From: Sclerurus mexicanus
Lineage: Eukaryota; Chordata; Aves; Passeriformes; Furnariidae
DNA: 64,000 bases
Reading direction: 5' to 3'
NCBI GenBank assembly: GCA_013396755.1
Contig: VWZF01002524.1
Coordinates: 1-64,000, forward strand
Numbering within the stretch: the stretch's first letter is position 1; each line of letters opens with the position of its first letter. The notes beneath the pieces were generated by a model. That model was given only the letters and a program-made list of their open reading frames with translations. It was not told where the DNA came from and made no database searches. The position numbers were made by a program, and so were the translations under genes. This document shows, piece by piece, positions 1-10,379 of the stretch.

Positions 1-231
1 AACTGTCCTATGCTTTTAAAGTAGCTTTAGCTTTTTCAGCTTTTCGCTGTTTTTCCTTTCCTTTTTCTTTGCTTCTTTTACAATTACTAAAATAAAAATA
101 TTGGGTTTTGGTATCAACATACAACTTTGTTGTAGTTTTAATCTTGTTTCAGGGAACATTTGAAGCTAAGCGTTCTTTCCGCAATCCACAGAGAGCTCTC
201 TTTGCTCCTCTGTGATTCTCGTGTTGTAACA
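1..231 (+). repeat. 5' LTR, 3' part only (R/U5 side)
   Basis: Bases 1-231 align with 8581-8809, the end of the 3' LTR. Shared blocks include the polyadenylation signal AATAAA at 91-96, a GGTATCAACAT block near 110 and the CCGCAATCCACAGAGA block near 180-195. Both LTRs end in TTGTAACA (here at 231). The U3 part, with the promoter, is left of the window. Confidence 0.88.
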
Positions 232-238
232 TTTTAAT

Positions 239-256
239 TGGTGTCACGAGGACACG
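239..256 (+). promoter_or_regulatory. Candidate primer-binding site of the ERV
   Basis: It starts with TGG seven bases after the LTR end (TGGTGTCACGAGGACACG), which is the expected place and opening for a site complementary to a tRNA 3' end. I could not assign it confidently to a tRNA. The first bases resemble the tRNA-Trp type (TGGTGAC), but the rest does not obviously follow it. Confidence 0.5.
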
Positions 257-745
257 ATTCCCTTAAAATGAGATTGCTGATTCCAAAAATCGATAGTTGC
301 TGATTTTTATGATTGATCATTTTGTGATAGAGAAACAACAGAAGGTATCTTTATGATTTGAGGTTTTTTTTCTCCTGGAGTAAAGTGCATGCTTCAACCG
401 TTTGCTTTTAATGAAATTAAGGTGCCGCTCAAAAGTGAGGTCTACTACTATGGTTTAAGGTATTTTCTGGGGAGTAAGAAATGAATATTGGAAAGTTATT
501 TTATGCAAGGTGCCCTTCATGAAAAATGACTTCTGTGTGTTTGTAGTAAAATAGATACAAGGTGCCTTTCCAGGGTGAAGGAGTGGTAAAAAATTGAAAA
601 TTAGCTGTAATTTATAAACAGTATCCCCTGGAGACGATCACTCCACTTTTGTGTACTAACTGCTTTTTGGGAAGAAGGGGCGGAATTTGGAAATTAACTC
701 ACACAAGGTGCCCCCTGGAAAAGTCCACCCCATTTTTGTAGCAAC
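257..745 (+). other. ERV untranslated leader with repeated octamer
   Basis: This stretch between the primer-binding site and the first gag-like frame has no convincing coding. The octamer AAGGTGCC occurs four times (419-426, 507-514, 559-566, 705-712). Each copy is followed by loosely similar sequence, suggesting a decayed repeated element in the region where retroviruses usually keep packaging and dimerisation signals. A role in packaging is inference only. Confidence 0.6.
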
Positions 746-2290
746 ATGAAGCATATTGCACAAGCTCTTATCAATTTATTAAATGCATTTGGTGCCAAGC
801 CATCTCCACCAGGACTGGAATGGGCATGGAATAATATCCAAGTGATCGTTGATCAAATCTTTACTATGTGGTCAGGGGTGAGAGTCAAAAAAGGTAAGGG
901 GAGACCTTACAACTGCTGTCGTGCTAACTGCAGTTGAAAATAAAGAAAAGCAACAAAAATGAGACATGGAAATTATAGCCTTTCTGCAAGATCTCGTCAA
1001 AACACTTCAGACACAGTGGGAGGAGCAGAGGACTACCCCCATCTCGTCCAGAAAGAGATAAGAAATGAAAGGGCTACCACCCATGTGCTCCTGAGAGGAG
1101 GTTTATGCAAGATTAGAGAAAGAGGGGAAAGAGGAGTCAGAGCTGGGACTATCTAAAGAAACATACCCTCTCTTTGACTTAAAATCTTTGCATGACCAAT
1201 TGGAGAAGCTGGCAGTATTGCTTTGTCCCGTGATTAAAACAGAATACACATACGAGGGCTTGGAGGATGGCAGACCTCAGATAACCACAAAAGAAATTCC
1301 ATATACAGCTACTGAGTTGGCTAAATTAACAAAGGAATATAGCCAAACTCATAAAGAATCTGAGACTGAGTATGTTTGGAGGGTCTCTCTTACTGGATGT
1401 GACCGAATTTTGTTATCAGAGAAAAAACGTGAAAGAAGGGGTTTTGGGGTGCCAGGGTGTTCCTGACCACAGGAGGTAACCATGCTCCCTGGTCTCTTAC
1501 CCAAAGAGTCACTTATTGTGGTGGCCGTCTTAATCCTCTGGAGAGGGAAGATCTGCTGGCTGTAGTGGGGAATGTTAATCTAATTGTGGAAAGTGCAAAA
1601 AGCTGCTTGTTTACAAATGATGTATGATAGGGAGTAAACATCACAATGTGAATCCCCTATGATGATGCCTGTAGACCCCAAAAGAACATTTCCCCTTATC
1701 AGAGGCCTCCCTGAAGCTATGAAACCCATAGGCATCCAGCTAAAAGCACAAATAGAAAGCCTCACAAAATGGGAAAGAGTTGAAGCCACCTTAGGAGCAG
1801 CTATAACTCCCAGTTGTAACCATAAGGAGAGTAAAGTTTGTACCTGGAGGGAGGTGGCACAAGAATTAATTAATTATGGAAGAAAATATGGTCCAATACC
1901 TTCAATTACAACTGATTCTAAATTAATTTTGTGCACAGAGTGCAAAACACCTGTGCCTCAGGTAAGATTTCGAAAGTTAATGTTCTCTCCTGGGCAAGGA
2001 GGACAAGCTAACGCAGGGGAAGAACACAGGGAAAAAATGAAATGCCCTGTGGATTGAGGGCTTACGAAAAGGAATCCCAAAAACCCTAATGTATGTCCAA
2101 CCCACAAATAAATTAGAGATATTGAGAATGGCCAGCAAAGGAGGGATCATTAAAAGCTGTCCCTGCTACAGCCCTTCCCTTAGAGGGATCATAGAAAGTG
2201 GAGGTGATGGGAAACTCCTCTCTTTGGCCCCAGCAGGTAAGCTGGGGGACGAAGGGTGAATTTACATTAGGTGGCTTAATGAAAACTCCA
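746..2290 (+). pseudogene. ERV gag remnant
   Basis: The region holds consecutive open stretches in shifting frames. 746-937 starts MKHIAQALINLLNAFGAKP and reads like a gag matrix start. 1188-1430 contains TEYVWRVSLTG. 1659-2057 contains WREVAQELINYGRKYGP. In context (after the leader, before the DTGA protease) these are capsid/matrix-type gag pieces. At least two frame changes and several stops break the gene. I see no CX2CX4HX4C zinc knuckle before the protease, so the nucleocapsid part is lost, decayed or divergent. It cannot make a complete Gag protein. Confidence 0.75.
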
Positions 2291-2470
2291 AAGGAGACTT
2301 AATAACCTGTCCTATTGGTCCTGGCAAAATCCCTGTAACTTTTTAGTAGATACTGGTGCTCAAGTGTCTGCCCTTAAAATTGAAGATGCCTCTTCATGTG
2401 GCATTGCTCCCTTATGTAAAAGTATATTTGTTGCGATGCTTTTGGATACACGCAACCCCAGGTGACAGCA
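2280..2470 (+). pseudogene. ERV aspartic protease remnant
   Basis: At 2340-2378 the frame reads FLVDTGAQVSALK. This is the retropepsin active-site loop (hydrophobic-hydrophobic-D-T-G-A), with the catalytic aspartate codon at 2349-2351. The expected flap and second Gly-rich segment can be followed only weakly downstream before stops appear. Position between gag and RT is as expected for a retroviral pro gene. The local frame differs from the gag frame before it and the RT frame after it, so it is a fragment of a broken gene. Confidence 0.75.
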
Positions 2471-2639
2471 AAGGTAAGATGCTGGTTACTGGGAGAGGAG
2501 AGAGCAGTTGAAACCCTAATGATTTTGGGTAAAATTCCCACAAATTTATTGAGACTGGACCTCCTAAAGGGAAGGAAAAATACAGGCTTTTGGGAAAGAA
2601 ATCAAACATCTGTGTTAGAGTTCTGCCCCTGCTCTTCCT

Positions 2640-3560
2640 CCCTCCCTAGTAACCAATGTCAAACCATTCCCCTTTACCCTTGGGAGCCAGGGAAGGAACC
2701 ACACCAGTTATTGGAGGTTTAAAAGAAAGGACTAGTGATAGCAACACATTCCCCGTACAATTCTCCTGTGTGGCCAGTCCACAAGCCAAGTGGCACTTGG
2801 AGACTGACAACTCCAATACAGGACCCCTCACTGTAGCAGTCCCCAGTATTGCTGGGCTGATAGCTACGATACAAGAACAAGCCCATCTGGCCACTATTGA
2901 TGTCAAGGACACGTTTTTTATGGTCCCACTGCAGGACCAGGATAAGGAGTGTTCCTGCTTTCAAGTGAGAGGGCCAGCAATACACTTACCTGCCTCCCAC
3001 AAGGATTTAAACACACCCACTCTAGCACATCAGGCACTGGCACAAGAATTGTCACTCATTGCTCCTCCTTCAGGAATAAAAGTATTCCACTACATTGGTG
3101 ACATTTTGGTAGCAGGAGATAAAATTGCACCTGTACAATCAACCCAAACAGACATCTAGAGGCCCTTGACTTACATATCCCTCCTGAAAAAATACAACCC
3201 CCTTCACAAGATGTAAAATTCCTGGGAATTTGGTGGAAGGGAAGAATTCCCCCAGACACCCTCACCCACCTAGATCAAATTAAAATGCCAGAGAATAAGA
3301 AAGACCTGCAGCATGCTTTAGGCCTGCTGATTTTTTTTGAGGAAACACATTCCTGGTTTTTCAATAATTGCAAAACCCTTATATGATTTGTTACAGAAAA
3401 AAACAAAGTGGGCTTGGACCACCCTCCATGATGAAGCCCTACAACTCCTAATTTTTGAGGCCAATACATACCAATCACTATGCCTTATACATCCCACTGA
3501 TCCAGTACAAATTGAATGGGGATTTGCAGTCTTCAGACTGGTGGCAGAAAGTACCTGATG
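2640..3560 (+). pseudogene. ERV reverse transcriptase remnant (pol)
   Basis: An open stretch at 2656-3159 includes RT motif A as LATIDVKDTFFMVPL (near 2890-2932). It is followed by a segment with TPTLAHQALAQEL and then the catalytic box near 3091-3102, which reads YIGD rather than the usual YxDD. The first catalytic aspartate of that box is therefore changed to glycine. A stop at 3157-3159 and frame changes follow. The palm/thumb continues as FLGIWWKGRIP near 3220-3250. This is reverse transcriptase by family motif and position, and it cannot be active as it stands. Confidence 0.88.
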
Positions 3561-3929
3561 GTCCTATCAGACCCATTGGGTTTTATTCCTGCAGTTACAA
3601 GGATGCAGAAAAATGACATCCTACCTGGGAAAAGGATGTATTTGTGGTTAGTGTTGCTTTTCAGAAAGCAGAGAAAACTATGCACCAACAACAGCCTCTA
3701 ATTTTAAGAGGACCTTTTAAAGTCATCAAGCCACTTTTGACAGGAACTCCACCCCCTGAAGGGGTTGCACAGCGAGCCTGAGTTTGGAAATGGTGCACTC
3801 AAATTGAACATTATTACCCCGTTTTTCAGGTAACAGAAGTTGTACCCAAAAACCTCCTCCTACAAGATGAGATAACCTTAAGTAGGACCACGGACCTCCC
3901 ACCTTCTGTGATTCAAGTTGCTCCTCCAT

Positions 3930-4215
3930 ATTCAGAACAGTTGCAAAATGTGTGGTTTACTGATATGTCAGCAAAGTGAGAAGGTAAAGTTTGGAAATAC
4001 CGTGCTGTAGCTTTGCAAGTAAATACAGGAGACAAAATAGAAGGACAAGGCAGTGCACAGGCAGGAGAATTGGTAGCAGTTTGGAGTGTGTTCAACCATG
4101 AATCTGAAACCTCTGACTCTGTAGATGTTTACACTGATTCTTTTGCTGTATTCAGAAGGTGTACTGAGTGGCTCCCCTTCTGGGACAAAAATGACTGGGA
4201 AGTAAGTAAATAGAG
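3930..4215 (+). pseudogene. ERV RNase H remnant (pol)
   Basis: Near 3950 the frame reads VWFTDMSAK, matching the start of a retroviral RNase H, where a TDGS-like box carries the first acidic residue. A stop codon interrupts it at about 3978. The same frame continues with GSAQAGELVAVW (near 4050-4085), holding the catalytic glutamate, and VYTDSFAVF (near 4126-4152), holding the next aspartate. This ordered spacing supports the assignment. It lies between RT and integrase as expected. Confidence 0.8.
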
Positions 4216-4249
4216 TCCCTGTTTGGCAAAAAGAGAAATGACAAGAAAT

Positions 4250-5230
4250 TCTTGCTCTAGCAAAAAAAGAAAATTTCTTGTTTGGATGGGTAGCCTCTCA
4301 CCAAGAAGATGAAACCCCAGCTAGTTGCTGGAATAACAGAAGTAGATGAATTGGCCAGATTTGCCCCACTAAATGTAAAAATTCCAGCAGAAAACTGTGA
4401 CCGATTATTAGAGTGGTTGCACTTAAAGTGACAGCACACAGGGGCACAAGGTCTGTATAAAGAAGCAATAAGCAGGGGATGGCCAGTAACTTGGGAAATG
4501 TGGCACACCTGCATGTTCTCATGTGAACAGTGCAGAACCTGACTAGAGCATCACCCTTTAGAACACATAAGGGACAGAAAAGAACTGTGGGACACATGGC
4601 AATTAGACTATATTGGACCCTTTCCAAAGTCTGAGGGTAAACAATATTTGTTAGTAGGAGTAGGGGTTAGATCACGACTAGTACAAGCAGAAGGTTTCCC
4701 TCAGGCAACTAGTACAAACACATTAGAGGCTCTTAAAATGTGGTTCAGTTTTTTCCCCAAATCTGTATCTATTGAGTCAGACAATGGGTCACATTTCACA
4801 GTCACCACTGTCCAAGAGTAGGCCAAAGAAGAAGGGATCCAGTGGATAATTCACACACCCCGTTATCCACAAGCAAATGGCGTAGTCAAGAGGACAAATG
4901 GCCTGTTTAAATGATTTCTAAAACCTTAAAAACCCAATTGGACTGGATGGCTATGGGATGCTGTAAAAATGGTAAATGACCGATGGGGAAAAAATGGATG
5001 CCCTAGACTCACAGCTTTTTATCCACAGCCTCCCTCTTTAATATCAGCAACATCAAAACCTACAAGTAAGCAAGAACGTTCTTCCTTCCCAGAACAACCA
5101 GTACAGGAGCTGTACCCATGGTACTTGCTACTCCCTTAAGTATGTACACCTGGATAGCAAAAGATGCTAATGGCAAAGAACTAAAAATAAGTTCTTGGTG
5201 GATTATTCCTACATGTTAATGTTGGCCCTA
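4250..5230 (+). pseudogene. ERV integrase remnant (pol)
   Basis: A zinc-binding N-terminal region is suggested by His codons followed by WHTCMFSCEQC near 4500-4535. The core then begins LDYIGPFPKS (near 4605-4632). SDNGSHF follows, with the second catalytic aspartate codon at 4780-4782. The expected glutamate position, exactly 35 residues later in the same frame (codon 4888-4890), encodes lysine within GVVKRTNG. A TAG at about 4818 and further stops break the frame. Spacing and motifs identify a DDE integrase core that is inactivated at the third catalytic position. Confidence 0.88.
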
Positions 5231-5289
5231 GAAGAGGCTGGACAGACCTTTTCTTTTACAGAGAAAAATGTTCAGAATTGTGAATGAAA

Positions 5290-7178
5290 AAAAAATCTGA
5301 TTTGGACCATGGTTTAGTTTACTGGTAATTGTGGTTATAATATGTTGGCTATGTTTGTATGGTTATTTACCTTGTACATGTGTTCAGCAGAGCAAACTGT
5401 TAAAAGCAAAAATCAAAGGAACTTTCACCTGGGAACTAGTGAAAGGATTTGTGAAAATATGGAATCACACTTTCTTAGGTATATGTGTGGCATTACCTGA
5501 GTCTGCTGAGCAAAGATTGCGATTTTTTTTATGATACCATTGAATTTATCTTTTGTTTTCAATATGATGGCTAGTGTGACTGCTCCATTACCCCTACCTG
5601 AACAGTGGACAAGTAAGATGAATGGAGCCCAAATATTCTGGAAAGGTACCCTTATAGCGCATGGCTTTTATCAGACTTATGACCCACCTTCTGATACACC
5701 TCATGAGTGGATGTCACACCACATATATTGTAAAACTATACATCCAAAGATAAATGTGAGCATCTTATCTCAAATTGAACCCCCTCATCCAGCCACTGAA
5801 TTGAGTAAAGGTAAACTTGGACCTGAGACTATAAACTTTGAGGAATATAATGCTAGACAATTCTGCCTTGTTTACTCCTGGGATCCACTCTTTGACCCAC
5901 TATACATGCCAGATGTATATGAAAGTAATTATGCCATGGTTTTTAGCCCTTCCTGGTGCGTGCAACTTCCTAACATAAAAAATGTGGTTCCAACCGAAAA
6001 AGCTTAATGTGGGCATGGTCTGTACAAACATTTCTTTACTCATATTAAAAAAAAAACCAAATTTACCATGCCTCAGGTAGAAGAGAGTCCTCTACTCAAA
6101 TTGCTCAAAGGTTATAACATGCAAAGAAGCACCTGAAGATCCTCCAGAAATGTGGTGTTCACTTAGAATTCGAACATTAATAAGAGATATGTGTACTTGT
6201 TGGGGTTACCCTTCAAAAGGCTGGATAAATCAAGATGAAACTTGTAACACCACTTAAAAATATCTTAACCACTGCAGAGTTCCCTATACCCACTACCCAA
6301 TCCACAGTGCCCCAATAAATACTAAGCCAAAAATCACCATCCTTGATTATGCAGACAAAACTGAATATAAAACTGCAAAGTATATAGCCCCTCTTGGAAT
6401 GGCTTGGGGTTGCTCGAATGGGAGTTTTATGCACATTTGTCATTAGAACAGCATGCTGAACTTAACTGTGGAATTGGAATTCCTTCCCTTTGCCCCAGAC
6501 GTGTCTTTACTTTCGCTAGTGTCTAAAGCACGACACCATTGTAGTGTTGTTCCCTCTTTAGAGGCAACACAAAGACCAGAATGGGCAATCAAAGGAATTC
6601 ACTTTCCAGATTACTGTACCACTGGACAAAAAATGTTCCTGTTCACTGAACACTTTTTATTCCGTCACCTTAAAAAGACACGAATTTATATTAGAAGATA
6701 CTACCCGGCAATTAAGTGTATTAAGTAATGGGACACAATATGCATTTGGAGAATTAAACACTCAAGTCCAGCAGACTACTAAAATGACTTTGCAAAATAA
6801 GTTAGCTATAGATATTACTAAAAGAACAAGGAGTATGTGGAATATTAAATTTATCAGAAAACTGAATGCTGTGTAACAATTCATAATGCTTCGATCTCCA
6901 TTGAAGAAGCACAAACTAAGATGAAAGAAATAAGTAACCATAATAAAAATCTATTTTATGCAATGCAGCCACAAGAAGCATTTGATGGATCATGGGCCAC
7001 TACCATCCTAGAGTCCTTAGGGTTCACAGGATGGGGGAGATGGTTAACTCAAGTTGGAATAGCAATTGTCATTGGAATTATGTTCTTAATTGTTGGCATT
7101 AGCCTAGTTAAATGCATGATAACAGCTGTCTTGTTTCTTTCTCTTCCTCTGTTCTTATATTCATATTACCACCACTGA
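5290..7178 (+). pseudogene. ERV envelope gene remnant
   Basis: Two longer open pieces survive. 5531-6007 (158 codons) is surface-unit-like, with a hydrophobic start that could be part of a signal peptide. 6921-7178 (85 codons) contains a membrane-proximal region and a strong hydrophobic anchor, near 7060-7110, typical of a retroviral transmembrane subunit. Between them (about 6740-6920) are heptad-repeat-like sequence and closely spaced cysteines resembling the disulphide region of gamma-type transmembrane subunits, broken by a stop and a frame shift. The surface part around 6010-6450 is also interrupted. It follows integrase and precedes the 3' LTR, as expected for env. It is not translatable as one protein. 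Confidence 0.78.
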
Positions 7179-7213
7179 AGAAAGATACACTTCCACAAAA
7201 CAGTCACAGATCA

Positions 7214-7223
7214 TGGGGTGGGA
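7214..7223 (+). promoter_or_regulatory. Candidate polypurine tract before the 3' LTR
   Basis: The short purine-rich run TGGGGTGGGA lies immediately before TGTGG, where I place the LTR start. It is weak and could be misplaced. A longer purine run occurs near 7368-7390, which I take to be inside U3. Confidence 0.35.
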
Positions 7224-7977
7224 TGTGGAAAACTAATAAGAAAAAAAGTTTCAAAGAATGCTCTGTCATTGTCTCTGTTTACCATGATCTCCTTGGACAC
7301 CCGAAGGCTACGTGCAAAACAAACCATAGCAAAAAGGTCTTAAACACTTCATAAAGTGAAGCAAAACCAGGAGAAGAGGGGAGGAGAGGCACCTGCTCTG
7401 CAAGTCTCTGCCTGGGGAGGCAGAAACTGGCCACCTTTCCCTCCCCACACCTCTCCTCCCCACCACCTGTGAAGCCCATGACCAGGAGCTGAGGCACTGC
7501 CAGCCTGGGGAGAACAGAAACCAGCTGTGCCACACATGTGAGTTGTGAGAAACCGTGTTCCTGCATCCCTACCATACCCCTGAGAGCCGAAGTTGGTGCC
7601 TGTGGATACCGGAATCATGACAGTGCACACCGGCAGGGACCAGGCATCACAGCTGCATTCCAGACCCTGCATTCTAACAAGCTGCCAGACCCCCGGGGCC
7701 AGAGATAACCATCGAAAGCAGCAGAGAGAAGAAAAACTGCTTCACCCCCCTACATGTCCGCAGAAAGGTATAAATGGGGTGGTAAAACTGTCCTATGCTT
7801 TTAAGGTAACAGTTTTTTCCACGTTTTCTCTGTTTTTCCTTTCCTTTGTCTTTGCCTCTTTTACAATTAATAAAATAAAAATTACTGGGTTTTGGTATCA
7901 ACATAAAACTTTGTTGAAGTTTTAGTCTCATTTTGGGGACCATTTGAACCAAGAGTTCTTTCCGCAATCCACAGAGA
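7224..7977 (+). repeat. 3' LTR, first (probably artefactual) copy
   Basis: This copy matches 8019-8772 at an offset of 795 bp, with only three mismatches that I can see (7410/8205, 7822/8617, 7847/8642). It stops abruptly at the N at 7978, 37 bases short of the LTR end. It has a TATA box (TATAAA, 7769-7774) and AATAAA (7869-7874). Because the duplicated block begins inside the env tail at 7184, it is not a normal second LTR. Confidence 0.8.
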
Positions 7978-8018
7978 NGATACACTTCCACAAAACAGTC
8001 ACAGATCATGGGGTGGGA

Positions 8019-8809
8019 TGTGGAAAACTAATAAGAAAAAAAGTTTCAAAGAATGCTCTGTCATTGTCTCTGTTTACCATGATCTCCTTGGACACCCGAA
8101 GGCTACGTGCAAAACAAACCATAGCAAAAAGGTCTTAAACACTTCATAAAGTGAAGCAAAACCAGGAGAAGAGGGGAGGAGAGGCACCTGCTCTGCAAGT
8201 CTCTCCCTGGGGAGGCAGAAACTGGCCACCTTTCCCTCCCCACACCTCTCCTCCCCACCACCTGTGAAGCCCATGACCAGGAGCTGAGGCACTGCCAGCC
8301 TGGGGAGAACAGAAACCAGCTGTGCCACACATGTGAGTTGTGAGAAACCGTGTTCCTGCATCCCTACCATACCCCTGAGAGCCGAAGTTGGTGCCTGTGG
8401 ATACCGGAATCATGACAGTGCACACCGGCAGGGACCAGGCATCACAGCTGCATTCCAGACCCTGCATTCTAACAAGCTGCCAGACCCCCGGGGCCAGAGA
8501 TAACCATCGAAAGCAGCAGAGAGAAGAAAAACTGCTTCACCCCCCTACATGTCCGCAGAAAGGTATAAATGGGGTGGTAAAACTGTCCTATGCTTTTAAG
8601 GTAACAGTTTTTTCCAAGTTTTCTCTGTTTTTCCTTTCCTTGGTCTTTGCCTCTTTTACAATTAATAAAATAAAAATTACTGGGTTTTGGTATCAACATA
8701 AAACTTTGTTGAAGTTTTAGTCTCATTTTGGGGACCATTTGAACCAAGAGTTCTTTCCGCAATCCACAGAGAACTCTCTTTGCTCCTCTGTCATTATTGG
8801 ATTGTAACA
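8019..8809 (+). repeat. 3' LTR, complete copy
   Basis: It runs from TGTGG to TAACA, so the ends fit the TG...CA rule. U3 carries TATAAA at 8564-8569, and AATAAA at 8664-8669 marks R. The last 229 bp pair with the 5' LTR remnant at 1-231. Its length of about 791 bp depends on the start chosen, which is uncertain by some tens of bases. The env tail at 7979-8018 precedes it again. Confidence 0.75.
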
Positions 8810-10348
8810 GAAGAGCTATGAAAGTAATTTAGTACCATTAGTGTAATAGCTTCCAATTATGCCAATTTTGCAACTGGTGCTGTGTGAATGAGAAAGAGCT
8901 GTTGTTTTTTTGTGACCAGTTGCTGCTGTACAGGTGAAGTAGCGCCTTTTTACAGCTTGTGACTTGGCGTGCTTTGTGATTTGCAAGTCTATTATCCCAC
9001 ACAGGACTCTGAATCTCCCTGCTTCATATTGCTTGGTAATATTTTATCCGTGCAACAGCAGTGGGGATTAGTCAGATTTCAGGGAGGCTGAAATTGCAGC
9101 AGTGTCTGTTCTTGATGCTTAAGGTCTCTGATTAAGAGCTCTCAGCAGCAGCCACTTGCTAATGACTCGACAGGCAGCTAAGTGGGTGGTGTTTCTAAGA
9201 AACTTTGCTGAAGTCAAAACACTTGTGCTGTGTCTTAGCTGTAGGAGATCATGATAAAATTATTACATAAGATTTCTGTTTACCCGTAGAATAGCTCAGG
9301 TGGGAGGGAAACCAATACCCTTAGACCAGGAATGAGGGCAAAGGGTGATAATTCATAAAAACTACTGGATTGCTTGTGACTTCTACAGAAAGTGCCAACT
9401 CTGGGCCACAGCTGGTGGTTTGTGAAACATGTCAAAAAGCTTATGTTGTGGCTGTTAGCACTGCAGTTCTTATCAAGATAAATAAAATGCCCTTCCATGT
9501 CACTTCCAATCCTGTAATTGTCAAGAACAGAAACAGTTCATCTCAGCTGTAAAATAAAAAATAAAGCTTGCAATTACTTTATTTTCACATATTCTTTCCT
9601 GTTTCTTGTTGTTACGTGAGAAAAATTCAAACTTACTAAAAGGACAGAGCTTGAAATGAACTGTTTGGTCTTGCCCGGGTTTTGTCCTTGTATTTTGTAA
9701 TTCAATATGAAGTTGCTTAGGCATTGCAATATGCTTTTATGTTCATTTCAGACTTGAGTTGTGGTTTGGGTGACCTCATTAGGTAACCTATTTAATGACC
9801 TTGCATCCCTGTTTAGGATGGGAAAACTCACTCTGTTTAAAACAGAACTTAAAAAAGAAGTATGCTGTAGTCTTCCATACTGTCTCCCACTCGGAAAAAA
9901 AAAAAAATCATGGTGAAATATCAGTGCTTGATATTGAAACCGAGTAATAGATGTTGTGTTTGGGAATTACGAACATTCCCCACAGCTGATGCTTTGGCAG
10001 CCTCTCTCCCCGTCTCTCTGTGCCTAAACACAATGGACCATACGGTACTTTGCAGTGACTTGCTAAGAATATGTTTCCCAGCAAAAAGCTAAGGAGCCTT
10101 CTTAGGTGCCAGATGGTTATTTTCTTGTTTACTTGGGAAATAATTTACATGAGAAAATAGGTCTGGTAATCTGCATCAATGAAGACTTTTTTTTAATAAC
10201 CTCTGACAACAAGCTGTAAGCTGTAGAAATGTACAGCTGAGGTATGAATGTAGTTTTTGATATCTTTTAACAGTTATGGTGAGAAACACTGTATTTATAT
10301 TATCTGTACACACACTGTCACTGTGATGGAAATATAGACTTCTACATC

Positions 10349-10379
<31 letters not shown>

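Larger units (their letters stand above)
1..8809 (+). mobile_element. Degenerate endogenous retrovirus, near full length
   Basis: The order LTR - leader - gag - protease - RT - RNase H - integrase - env - LTR can be read on the + strand. Recognisable motifs are the protease DTGA, RT motif A (DVKDTFF), the RT YIGD box, integrase SDNGS and a transmembrane env anchor. Stops and frameshifts interrupt every gene, and catalytic residues in RT and integrase are changed, so the copy is dead. The window starts inside the 5' LTR, so the left target duplication cannot be seen. By eye the two LTRs differ by about 15% over the 230 bp that can be compared, which indicates an old insertion. The retroviral class is not settled: env looks gamma-type-like, and pol would need a tree. 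The apparent length is inflated by a ~795-bp duplication around the N at 7978. Confidence 0.93.

Noticed and set aside
7279..8467. Overlapping minus-strand open frames of 75-107 codons, occurring twice
   Set aside because: They are antisense frames through the GC-rich LTR U3, duplicated with it. No protein family motif.
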